A stretch of 6,532 bases of DNA, from positions 1-6,532 of the forward strand of contig JAQGPB010000151.1 of assembly GCA_028293265.1 (NCBI GenBank), given 5' to 3'. Below the pieces are notes generated by a model. That model worked only from the letters and a program-made list of their open reading frames with translations. It ran no database searches and had not been told where the DNA came from. The translations under genes and the position numbers were made by a program. Below are positions 1 through 6,260 of the stretch, piece after piece. Positions within the stretch are counted from its first letter, which is position 1, and every line of letters begins with the position of its first letter. Source of the stretch: Pedosphaera sp. Its GTDB lineage: Bacteria; Verrucomicrobiota; Verrucomicrobiae; Limisphaerales; Pedosphaeraceae.

Positions 1-527
1 TAAAACTCCGTGAGCTGCTCGGTCATGCCGCCGAAGAAGTGGAGCGCATCTCGCGTAATCTGCGGCCCAGCGTACTGAACGAGCTGGGTCTGGTCGAAGT
101 CCTGCGCGACACCAGCACGGAGTTCGCTAAGCGGACGGGCGTTTCCCTCAAGCTGACTTTCGCGCAGTTGACCGCGCGGCTGCCCGCCAACACCGAGTTG
201 ACACTCTACCGCATTCTCCAGGAAGCCTTGAAAAACGTGGAGCAGCACGCCCACGCCCGCCATGTTGCCGTTTGCCTGAGACATCAGGACGCTTTCATTC
301 AGTTGATGATCAAGGACGACGGGACCGGCTTCGATCCGGATCATCACCCGGCCAGACGAAAAGGAAAGGGCGGCCTTGGTCTGCTCAGCATGCGCGAGCG
401 AGCAACCTATGTCGGCGGCGCCCTTACGGTCAAATCGGTTCGTCTCGCCGGCACGGAAATCGAGGTGCGCATTCCCCTGCCGCCAAATGTCACGGCGGCA
501 ATCGGTGCAAAAACCAACAGCCGTTAG
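1..527 (+). CDS. Sensor histidine kinase, NarL/LiaS type (HisKA_3 + HATPase_c), 3' fragment
   Basis: This is the C-terminal 174 codons of a two-component sensor kinase; the frame is open to the left edge and the first complete codon is at base 3. The visible protein opens in the second helix of the dimerisation domain (RISRNLRPSVLNELGL, nt 45-92), a signature of the HisKA_3 family whose partners are NarL/FixJ-type response regulators. An ATP-binding HATPase_c domain follows: N-box YRILQEALKNVEQHA with its Asn at nt 234-236, G1 box DDGTGFD at nt 315-335, and G2 box KGKGGLGLLSMRERA at about nt 360-404. The phospho-acceptor His helix and any sensor or membrane segments lie outside the window. 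No response regulator follows, so the partner must be upstream or elsewhere. The last ~15 residues, after the final strand (EIEVRIPLP), are non-conserved and run into repeat-like sequence at the TAG stop. The GTG at base 39 is internal, not a start. Confidence 0.93.
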   Translation, partial: KLRELLGHAAEEVERISRNLRPSVLNELGLVEVLRDTSTEFAKRTGVSLKLTFAQLTARLPANTELTLYRILQEALKNVEQHAHARHVAVCLRHQDAFIQLMIKDDGTGFDPDHHPARRKGKGGLGLLSMRERATYVGGALTVKSVRLAGTEIEVRIPLPPNVTAAIGAKTNSR

Positions 528-602
528 GGCTGGGGTGAGGGGGAAAGCCACGTCTGTCGGGATAGGCACTAAGCCGGAACCATTCAGTAAGAGTTGGGGA
601 GC

Positions 603-689
603 GCGCCCGCCTCGGGCGCATACGAGGGCGCCCCGCCCGAGCAGTCCCTTGCGAGGATGCAGCATCCCAATTCTCCCACCAAACGGTGG
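603..689. repeat. Cluster of four inverted repeats, REP-like intergenic element
   Basis: Four inverted repeats lie within 87 bases. Positions 603-609 and 613-619 form a perfect 7-bp stem around CCT. Positions 611-618 and 634-641 form a perfect 8-bp stem (CTCGGGCG with CGCCCGAG) that excludes the first. GGATGC-A-GCATCC at 655-667 is an odd-centred palindrome. CCACC-AAAC-GGTGG at 676-689 is a 5-bp hairpin. None is followed by a T-run, so a factor-independent terminator is unlikely. The density and placement between genes fit a REP/BIME-like dispersed repeat; a structured transcript is the alternative. Copy number elsewhere in the genome cannot be seen here. Confidence 0.5.
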
Positions 690-728
690 CGTGTCAGAAC
701 CGAAGAAAATGCCCAAACCTCGCCTCCG

Positions 729-758
729 ATCTGTGTCCATCTGCGTTTATCAGCGGTT
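729..758 (+). repeat. Three degenerate decamer tandem repeats
   Basis: Three 10-base units follow head to tail: ATCTGTGTCC (729-738), ATCTGCGTTT (739-748) and ATCAGCGGTT (749-758). The series resembles a dispersed 'ATCTGTGTCCATCTG...GGTT' module remembered from intergenic regions of many environmental bacteria, where it gives rise to spurious small ORFs. The repetition is visible here; the wider distribution is recollection. Confidence 0.5.
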
Positions 759-850
759 TTAACTGCATCGTACCGTATAAGCGTGGCGGGTTTCCGACCT
801 GAATGGGGATTGCAACCGCGACTTCCAAATACACCAAATGCGACCGCAAC

Positions 851-1072
851 GCTCACCCTCTCCTCGGGGAAGAGGGCCGGGCCACTCCCATTGAGTTAAG
901 GCCAGCCCAAATATTCCAGCGCGGGTGGGGTGAGCGTCCCCGCGAGCCTTCTTCTCCCCCGCCCCGCGACGCAGGAGCGGGGACCACAAAACGCGAAGCG
1001 TTCGTCTCTTATGGGGAAACTGACTCGTGGCGGGCTTGGGAAGCCATTGGGCCGGGGAAAGGGCGGGCGTAA
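851..1072. repeat. GC-rich dispersed-repeat module bounded by opposed G/C-runs
   Basis: Read on the minus strand, this block begins with a translation LTPALSP near 1070 and ends with PLPRGEGER near 851, the pair of spurious peptide signatures that marks a common intergenic repeat class in verrucomicrobial and other environmental genomes (recollection). It holds several inverted repeats: CCCTCT/AGAGGG (856-861 with 871-876), CGCGGG/CCCGCG (920-925 with 939-944), CCCCGC/GCGGGG (962-967 with 977-982), and a small ACGC-GAA-GCGT hairpin (991-1001). No coding signal is convincing in any frame. It ends about 10 bases before the composition switches to AT-rich. Confidence 0.5.
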
Positions 1073-1130
1073 GCACTGACCTTTTCGCGCCTTAATTATC
1101 GAGATTCAATAAATTGATATTTCCGAATTG

Positions 1131-1140
1131 GATTCGAATC
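1131..1140. promoter_or_regulatory. Perfect 10-bp palindrome, candidate operator
   Basis: GATTCGAATC is an exact palindrome in the AT-rich leader, 10 bases upstream of a TTGACA box and about 130 bases upstream of the HTH gene. A smaller inverted repeat, TCAAT-AA-ATTGA (1106-1117), lies just before it. A palindrome next to a promoter-like box and ahead of a DNA-binding-protein gene suggests an autoregulatory operator, but binding is pure inference and one 10-bp palindrome can arise by chance. Confidence 0.25.
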
Positions 1141-1150
1141 ATTCAAGTTT

Positions 1151-1172
1151 TTGACACTTTATGAAATAAAAT
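1151..1172 (+). promoter_or_regulatory. Possible promoter elements for the HTH-MoxR-DUF58-transglutaminase operon
   Basis: A consensus -35 hexamer TTGACA occurs at 1151-1156 and a good -10-like TAAAAT at 1167-1172, but the 10-base gap between them is too short for one sigma-70 promoter. No convincing -10 stands 16-18 bases after the TTGACA. TAAAAT could instead pair with a weak TTCAAG at 1142-1147 (19-base spacer). The surrounding AT-rich block and its position before a same-strand gene run support a promoter in this area; the exact hexamers are uncertain. Confidence 0.3.
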
Positions 1173-1270
1173 GATTGCCAATGATAGTAAATGGAGCGAG
1201 CTTGAACCCTGATGGCCGCAATTAACAAAATTTGACCGCCACTTTTCAAGGAATGCGGCCTTTAACGATT

Positions 1271-1741
1271 ATGGAAAACAACCACGACCTCCCCAACAAA
1301 ACCCGCTGGTTCTCCATCAAGGAAGCCGCCGAGTACCTGGATGTCGGCGAACCCACGCTTTACCGCTGGATGCGCGAAGGTAAAATCACCTTCCGCAAAG
1401 TCGGCGACTCAACCCGCTTCTGGCAGGAGGACCTGGACGCCGTCATGCAGGTTTATCATAGCTCCAAGGATTTGGAAAAAGCGCGCGAGATCTGCCCGGT
1501 CTGCCGCCACGATGAATTGCTCGAAGGGCGCGTCCAGAGCACCGGCTTGAATTATTTCCGCCCCGCACAGGCCAAATTCTGGACCCTCAAGCCCGCCAAC
1601 ATCGCCACCACCGCCAAAATGTGCGCCCATTGCGGCGCGATCATCTGGTTTGGCGATACCACCAAGCTGGCCGACTTGAGAACGGACTCTGAAACAAAAA
1701 ACCCCGCCAAAAATTCCACCGCCGAAAAAGTTCAGTCGTAA
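1271..1741 (+). CDS. Excisionase/MerR-type HTH protein with C-terminal zinc ribbon
   Basis: A 156-residue cytoplasmic protein, probably a DNA-binding regulator. Residues ~12-62 form a winged-helix HTH of the excisionase/MerR class (HTH_17): WFSIKEAAEYLDVGEPTLYRWMREGK, then a wing with FRKVGDSTRFWQEDLD. A linker leads to a four-cysteine zinc ribbon: CPVC (Cys75, Cys78) and CAHC (Cys118, Cys121), with FRPAQAKFWTLK between and the tail motif IIWFGDTTKL. The last ~20 residues are polar and probably disordered. The ATG at 1271 is chosen because the HTH follows closely; a TTG at 1232 and an ATG at 1253 in the same frame would add non-conserved residues. AAGGAA at 1248-1253 lies rather far upstream to act as a ribosome site for 1271. 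The gene ends 23 bases before the MoxR gene, suggesting co-transcription. Excisionase-type HTHs occur in phage excisionases and in ordinary regulators; there is no integrase nearby, so a regulator is preferred. Its target is unknown. Confidence 0.85.
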   Translation: MENNHDLPNKTRWFSIKEAAEYLDVGEPTLYRWMREGKITFRKVGDSTRFWQEDLDAVMQVYHSSKDLEKAREICPVCRHDELLEGRVQSTGLNYFRPAQAKFWTLKPANIATTAKMCAHCGAIIWFGDTTKLADLRTDSETKNPAKNSTAEKVQS

Positions 1742-1764
1742 ATCAACCCCGAACCTGCCCATCA

Positions 1765-2718
1765 ATGACTCACCTCAACCACTCAGCCGCCCGCGAGGTT
1801 TATCACAACATCGCCGCGAACATTGCCAAAATCATGCAAGGCCAGTCGGCGGCCACCCGCAAGCTCCTCGCCACCCTCGCCAGCGGCGGCCACGCCTTGC
1901 TCGAGGATTTTCCGGGCACCGGCAAGACCACGCTCGCCAAAGTCCTGGCTCGTTCCATTGATGCCTCCTTCAAGCGCATCCAATTCACCCCCGACCTGTT
2001 GCCCTCCGACATCCTGGGCGTTTCCATCTTCAACCAGCAGGACCACCAGTTCCATTATCACGAAGGCCCGGTGTTCACCAACATCCTGCTGGCCGACGAA
2101 ATCAACCGCGCCTCGCCCCGCACCCAGTCCGCCCTCCTCGAAGCCATGGGCGAAAGCCAGGTCAGCGTGGACGGCGAACACCGCACGCTGCCCGAGTTGT
2201 TCTTCGTCCTCGCCACGCAAAACCCGGTCGAATTCCGCGGCACCTATCCGCTCCCGGAAGCGCAGATGGACCGGTTCGCCTTGCAGTTCAAATTTGGCTA
2301 TGTGCAACCGGCTGAAGAGGTTGCCATCCTTGGCGCGCAGCAGCGGCACCAGCATCCGTTGAACGACCTGAAACCCTGTACGACGCTAAAAGACGTCCTC
2401 CTCCTCAAACGCGCCACCCAGGACATCCGCATCAGCGAGGAATTGAAACGCTACATCGTGGACCTCGTCGGCGCCACCCGTTCCGCCGCCGGCGTTCAGC
2501 TCGGCGCCAGCCCGCGCGCCTCCCTCGCACTAATGAAAGCCGCACAAGCCTTGGCCCTGTTCGACGGTCTCGATTTCGTCACCCCGGAACAAATCCAGGA
2601 ACTCGCCGGCCCCGTCATCGCCCACCGCCTGGTGATGGAACCGCAAGCCCGCTTCTCCGGCCTGACCGCCGCAAACGTGGTCGAAGAAATCGTCCAAAAA
2701 ATCCCCGTGCCCGCCTGA
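1765..2718 (+). CDS. MoxR-family AAA+ ATPase
   Basis: A 317-residue cytoplasmic ATPase, full length for the MoxR family. Walker A is DFPGTGKTT (48-56, Lys54), Walker B ILLADEINRA (107-116, Asp111-Glu112), sensor 1 VLATQNP (148-154), then the family signature GTYPLPEAQMDRF (159-171), and the sensor-2 region GASPRASL (247-254, Arg251). The C-terminal lid helices follow (VTPEQIQELAGPVIAHR). MoxR ATPases are thought to act as chaperones or remodellers in assembling or activating partner complexes, typically with vWA or DUF58 proteins encoded next door, as here. The start ATG at 1765 has no Shine-Dalgarno sequence, but the N-terminal helix before Walker A has normal length. It lies 23 bases after the HTH gene and 10 before the DUF58 gene. 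All key ATPase residues are present, so it should be active. The specific substrate is inferred only from context. Confidence 0.96.
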   Translation: MTHLNHSAAREVYHNIAANIAKIMQGQSAATRKLLATLASGGHALLEDFPGTGKTTLAKVLARSIDASFKRIQFTPDLLPSDILGVSIFNQQDHQFHYHEGPVFTNILLADEINRASPRTQSALLEAMGESQVSVDGEHRTLPELFFVLATQNPVEFRGTYPLPEAQMDRFALQFKFGYVQPAEEVAILGAQQRHQHPLNDLKPCTTLKDVLLLKRATQDIRISEELKRYIVDLVGATRSAAGVQLGASPRASLALMKAAQALALFDGLDFVTPEQIQELAGPVIAHRLVMEPQARFSGLTAANVVEEIVQKIPVPA

Positions 2719-2728
2719 AGCAACTGCC

Positions 2729-4072
2729 TTGAACGCGCTCTGGCACATTCTCTTCCGCTCCTACCGCATTTTTTCCTGGCTGCATTACGGGAGCATGCGG
2801 CGGTTTACGGGAACCGGCATGGTCCTGTTGACCGGCCTGTTTGTAACCGCGACCATGGGCGTGGACATGGAAAGCACCGTCGCTTACCAGGCCTTCTCGG
2901 TGCTGTTATTTCTGCTGCTGGTGTCATTTTGTTTTGGCTGGCTCTTCCGGGCGCGGTTTTCCGCCACCCGCAAACTGCCCCGGTTCGGCACCGTCGGAAA
3001 ACCCTTCAACTACCCGGTGATGGTGCTGAACCAAACCCGCAAAACCCAGGACAGCCTGGTCCTGATCGAAGACCTGTCCGACACGCGGCCCGGATTTGCC
3101 GAATGGCGTGCCTGGCAACTGGCCGAGCAAAAACAAGCCCGCTCGCTCCGCTTCACCCGCCGTCGCAGCTTGAATCCCTTCAAGCCCGCCGCGGTCAAGG
3201 AAGCCGCCATTCCGCAGCTAAAACCAAACGGAGAGGCGGAAGTGCGCCTCGAAATCACTCCGCTGCGGCGCGGCGTCTTGCGCTATCGCGGCCTTACCGT
3301 GGCCCGCCCCGACCCGCTCGGCCTCTTCCGCGCCTTGAGCAGATTCTCTCTTCCCCAGGCAGTTTTAATCCTGCCCAAACGCTATCCCCTGCCCCCGATT
3401 GCGCTGCCCGGCCAGATGAAATATCAGGCAGGCGGCGTGGCCCTGACCTCCAGCGTCGGCCAGAGCGAGGAGTTTGTCGCCTTGCGCGATTACCGGCGGG
3501 GTGATCCGCCGCGACACATCCACTGGCGAAGCTGGGCCAAGACCGGCAAGCCCATCGTGAAAGAATTTGCCGATGAATTCTTCGTGCGCCACGCCCTGAT
3601 CCTCGATACGTTCATCAGCCACCCGCACGCCGAGGCCTTTGAGGAAGCGGTATCAGTCGCCGCTTCGTTTGCCTGCACCATTCAAACCCAGGAATCTCTG
3701 CTTGACCTCTTGTTCGTGGGCGCGGAAGCCTACTGCTTCACCGCCGGACGCGGCCTGGCGCACGCCGATCAAATGCTGGAAATCCTCGCCTCGGTCCGCG
3801 CCTGTCCGGACAAATCGTTCCAAACCCTGGAAACCTTGGTGTTGAACCACGCCAGCGCCGTCAGCGGTTGCATCTGCGTGCTGCTCGACTGGGATGAGAT
3901 GCGGCGTAATTTCGTTCATAAACTAAAAGCCTCGGGCGTCCCCGTGCTCGTCGTCATCATCCTGTCATCTGCGCCTGACCGACCGCTTGAGCCCGGTCCG
4001 ATGCGCGATGAACCGCATCGTTTTCACACGCTCATTCTCGGCCAGATCGAGGAAGGACTGGTGAAGTTATGA
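2729..4072 (+). CDS. DUF58 domain membrane protein
   Basis: A 447-residue protein with two N-terminal membrane segments (about 31-45 and 55-73) joined by a short external loop, then a cytoplasmic body; basic residues flank both helices on the inner side. An Ig-like/beta region (about 80-240) precedes the DUF58 signature EFVALRDYRRGDPPRHIHWRS followed by WAKTGKPIVKEF (248-280). The following vWA-like fold has HALILDTFIS (288-297): the MIDAS-type D-x-S-x-S is degenerate, keeping Asp293 and Ser297 but with Phe at 295. DUF58 proteins are standard partners of MoxR ATPases. The start is a TTG at 2729, 10 bases after MoxR, with no Shine-Dalgarno sequence; an ATG at 2795 (Met23) would still keep both helices. 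The stop overlaps the next start by four bases (ATGA). Family assignment is firm; the molecular role is not established. Confidence 0.92.
   Translation: MNALWHILFRSYRIFSWLHYGSMRRFTGTGMVLLTGLFVTATMGVDMESTVAYQAFSVLLFLLLVSFCFGWLFRARFSATRKLPRFGTVGKPFNYPVMVLNQTRKTQDSLVLIEDLSDTRPGFAEWRAWQLAEQKQARSLRFTRRRSLNPFKPAAVKEAAIPQLKPNGEAEVRLEITPLRRGVLRYRGLTVARPDPLGLFRALSRFSLPQAVLILPKRYPLPPIALPGQMKYQAGGVALTSSVGQSEEFVALRDYRRGDPPRHIHWRSWAKTGKPIVKEFADEFFVRHALILDTFISHPHAEAFEEAVSVAASFACTIQTQESLLDLLFVGAEAYCFTAGRGLAHADQMLEILASVRACPDKSFQTLETLVLNHASAVSGCICVLLDWDEMRRNFVHKLKASGVPVLVVIILSSAPDRPLEPGPMRDEPHRFHTLILGQIEEGLVKL
4049..4057 (+). promoter_or_regulatory. Shine-Dalgarno sequence within the DUF58 3' end
   Basis: GAGGAAGGA lies inside the DUF58 coding end, 11 bases before the ATG at 4069. 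It is the only clear purine-rich ribosome site among the starts in this window; the MoxR, DUF58 and YjbQ starts have none. Together with the ATGA stop/start overlap it points to translational coupling of the transglutaminase gene to DUF58. Confidence 0.6.
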
Positions 4073-6159
4073 AAACCCCGCCATTCCTTGTTGGCGCGGC
4101 CCTGCTCTTCTGGGGCTGGCAGACCGATTATATCCTTGCGGGCGCGGTGATGGCGCTGGTGCTCGAAAGCGCCCGCTTCACCAAGCTCCGTTGGGAATTG
4201 TCCAACGAGGATTTCAGCCGCATCTATACTTTTTGCTCCCTGCTTTTCATGGCCAGCGCGGCGTATGCGTTCACGAACAGCAATGGCCCGGCCAATCTTC
4301 GAGGGTTGTTTACGAACTCCGGCTTCTCCGCGCAAAGCACGGTCGGCAGCCTGAGCACCAAGACGGCCGTGCTCATGATCCGCTGGCTGCCCATGGTTTT
4401 CTTCCTCTTCATCGCCGCACAGACGTTCAGCAATCGCGACGGAATTCCGCTGGAAACCATCTCGTTTTTTCTGCGACGCCGCCGGAAAAAGGCGCGGCAA
4501 TCCGGCGTCACCCTGCCCGCTTCGCGCACCGTAAACCTGGCTTATCCTTACTTGATCGCCTGTCTGTTTGCGGCCAGCAGCCATCCGTACGGCAATCTCG
4601 GTTTTTTTTGGGGATTATGCGGGCTGACGGCTTGGGCCTTGTGGCCAAACCGTTCCCGGCGTTTTGGTTCGGTTGTCTGGGCGGGCACGATGCTGGCAGT
4701 GGTCGGGCTGAGTTACGGCGGCCAATATGGCCTGGTCCGGCTGCGCCAGACGCTCCAGCAATACAACCCCGCCTGGCTGGGCGGCCTGGCCGATGACGGC
4801 TTCGATCCGATGGAAAGCCGCACGGAAATCGGCCAGATCGGCCGCATCAAAACTTCTGGCCGCATTGTCATCCGCCTCGAAACCAAGAACGGCGCCGCCC
4901 CGCCCCAATACCTGCGCGAAGCCGGTTACCGCCTTTACAAGTCCGGCGTCTGGTATGCCGGCAGTTCCAAGGATGATTTTGCGAACCTCACCGAAGACCC
5001 GCCCACCAGCGGCACCTGGCCGATCCTGCCCGGCCGGACCAACCCCGCCACCATCGGGATCGCCTGCTATCTGCCCGGCGGAAAAGGCCTGCTGCCCTTG
5101 CCGACCGATTGCGGAATGTTGCAGCAGCTCCCCGTTTTCCTAAACCAAAAAAACAGCCTCGGCACAGTCCATGCCGAGGGCCCGGGCTTGGTCATTTTCA
5201 ACGCGCTTTACGGCAGCCGCGCCACCTTCGATTTTCCGCCGGATACCAACGAAGACCTGTCCGTGCCCATCAAGGAAAAGCCAGCGCTGGGCCAGGTCGT
5301 TTCTGAATTGCATCTGGACGGACAGGATCAGCAGAAAACGCTGGAAACCATCAGCCGCTATTTTGGAACCCGGTTCAACTACAGCCTTTGGCAGGAACAG
5401 CCCAAGGTGAAAGACACCAACACCACGGCCTTGAGCCGGTTCCTGCTGGCGACTCACAAGGGCCATTGCGAATATTTCGCGACCGCCACCGTATTGCTTT
5501 TGCGCCAGCTTCATATCCCCGCCCGCTATGCTGTGGGATATGCTGTCCATGAGCCGTCGGGAAAAAATTACGTCGTCCGGCAAAATGACGCCCACGCCTG
5601 GTGCCGCGTCTGGAACCACGACACCCAGACCTGGGAAAACTTCGACACCACGCCCGGCACCTGGGTCGAAGCGGAGCGCCAGCATCGCTCCTCGCTTCAA
5701 TTCCTTTCCGACGCTTGGTCGCGCGCGGTGTTTGAATTCTCCAAGTTCCGCTGGGGCCAAAGCGGCCTGCGCCAATACCTGCCCTGGGTCTTGACGCCAG
5801 TGCTGGGATTGTTGCTCTATCAAATCATATTCCGCGCCAACCGCCGTCGCGCGCGCCAAAACCAAAAAAACAATTCGGGCGGCATGATCTGGCCCGGCCT
5901 GGACTCCGACTTCTATCAACTCGAACGCGAACTCGCAAAGCGCGGAATGATCCGCCATTCCAGTGAACCGCTGTCAGATTGGCTGCGACGCGCCACCACT
6001 TCTCCCGCCGCCTGGTCCAAATTGAATCACCCGCTTCGTCAAATTCTCCTCCTGCACTATCGCTATCGTTTTGACCCGCAGGGCTTGACCGCCGCGGATC
6101 GCGAAACCTTGCGCCGGGAAGTCGCAGTTTGCCTGTCAACCATGGCCTTGGAAAAATGA
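4069..6159 (+). CDS. TgpA-like membrane protein with periplasmic transglutaminase domain and DUF4129-like tail
   Basis: A 696-residue polytopic protein. About seven N-terminal membrane segments are visible (near 5-17, 21-34, 53-69, 101-119, 157-172, 175-193, 200-218). Basic loops (35-43, RRRRKKAR at 136-143, SRRF at 196-199) fit the cytoplasmic side, placing residues 219-568 in the periplasm. This region has a TgpA-like segment with [16 protein letters not shown] (281-296), then the transglutaminase core: Cys467 in GHCEYFATA, His509 in [10 protein letters not shown], Asp526 in NFDTTPG, a complete Cys-His-Asp triad. A last helix (571-588) returns the chain to a basic cytoplasmic tail. The tail contains [27 protein letters not shown] (in two pieces, 615-641), which resembles DUF4129. 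Such domains may be cysteine proteases or cross-linking enzymes; the substrate is unknown. Related TgpA of Pseudomonas aeruginosa also sits with MoxR and DUF58 genes. The start overlaps the DUF58 stop. No terminator follows. Confidence 0.93.
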   Translation: MKTPPFLVGAALLFWGWQTDYILAGAVMALVLESARFTKLRWELSNEDFSRIYTFCSLLFMASAAYAFTNSNGPANLRGLFTNSGFSAQSTVGSLSTKTAVLMIRWLPMVFFLFIAAQTFSNRDGIPLETISFFLRRRRKKARQSGVTLPASRTVNLAYPYLIACLFAASSHPYGNLGFFWGLCGLTAWALWPNRSRRFGSVVWAGTMLAVVGLSYGGQYGLVRLRQTLQQYNPAWLGGLADDGFDPMESRTEIGQIGRIKTSGRIVIRLETKNGAAPPQYLREAGYRLYKSGVWYAGSSKDDFANLTEDPPTSGTWPILPGRTNPATIGIACYLPGGKGLLPLPTDCGMLQQLPVFLNQKNSLGTVHAEGPGLVIFNALYGSRATFDFPPDTNEDLSVPIKEKPALGQVVSELHLDGQDQQKTLETISRYFGTRFNYSLWQEQPKVKDTNTTALSRFLLATHKGHCEYFATATVLLLRQLHIPARYAVGYAVHEPSGKNYVVRQNDAHAWCRVWNHDTQTWENFDTTPGTWVEAERQHRSSLQFLSDAWSRAVFEFSKFRWGQSGLRQYLPWVLTPVLGLLLYQIIFRANRRRARQNQKNNSGGMIWPGLDSDFYQLERELAKRGMIRHSSEPLSDWLRRATTSPAAWSKLNHPLRQILLLHYRYRFDPQGLTAADRETLRREVAVCLSTMALEK

Positions 6160-6260
6160 TTCGGCCACGCTTGGCGAACCCAACACCGCTGACGACGGCA
6201 AAGCTTGCACGACAGAATTTCACATTCCCAAACCAGCCCAAACCTGTTAATGCCAAGCGC

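Larger units (their letters stand above)
528..1270. other. Gene-free, repeat-rich intergenic region with AT-rich leader
   Basis: About 740 bases separate the kinase stop from the next credible start. Several open frames cross it on both strands, but their translations are rich in Pro, Arg, Ser and Ala, show no domain, and overlap one another, so none is called. The stretch has two compositional halves. Bases 528-1072 are GC-rich and hold several inverted repeats and repeat-like modules, listed separately. Bases from about 1083 to 1250 are AT-rich and probably form the promoter/leader of the downstream operon. No transposase remnant, tRNA or hairpin followed by a T-run was found. Confidence 0.8.

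Noticed and set aside
603..641. Factor-independent terminator for the kinase
   Set aside because: The GC-rich stems are present, but no T-run follows either alternative hairpin.
729..758. CRISPR-like array
   Set aside because: The units are 10 bases long and contiguous with no spacers.
594..899. Plus-strand open frame between the kinase and the HTH gene
   Set aside because: It spans several inverted repeats and the decamer array, has atypical Pro/Ser/Arg-rich composition, no ribosome site, and overlaps other equally poor frames.
759..1076. Minus-strand open frame in the intergenic region
   Set aside because: The translation carries the LTPALSP and PLPRGEGER signatures typical of spurious proteins read from intergenic repeats. 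It has no conserved domain.
1232..1270. TTG (1232) or ATG (1253) as alternative start of the HTH protein
   Set aside because: The extra residues are unrelated to the HTH fold, and the ATG at 1271 leaves a normal short N-terminus.
1271..1741. Phage excisionase and integrated element
   Set aside because: The HTH is of the excisionase class, but the zinc ribbon, the lack of an integrase, and the close linkage to MoxR argue for a chromosomal regulator.
1783..2355. Minus-strand open frame (190 codons) opposite MoxR
   Set aside because: It is antisense to a complete MoxR ATPase. The translation is Gly/Val/Glu-rich with no domain, a shadow of the plus-strand codons.
5140..5958. Long minus-strand open frame (272 codons) opposite the transglutaminase gene
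   Set aside because: It lies fully antisense to a well-supported coding region with an intact catalytic triad. Its translation is low in recognisable motifs, as expected from GC-rich codon structure.
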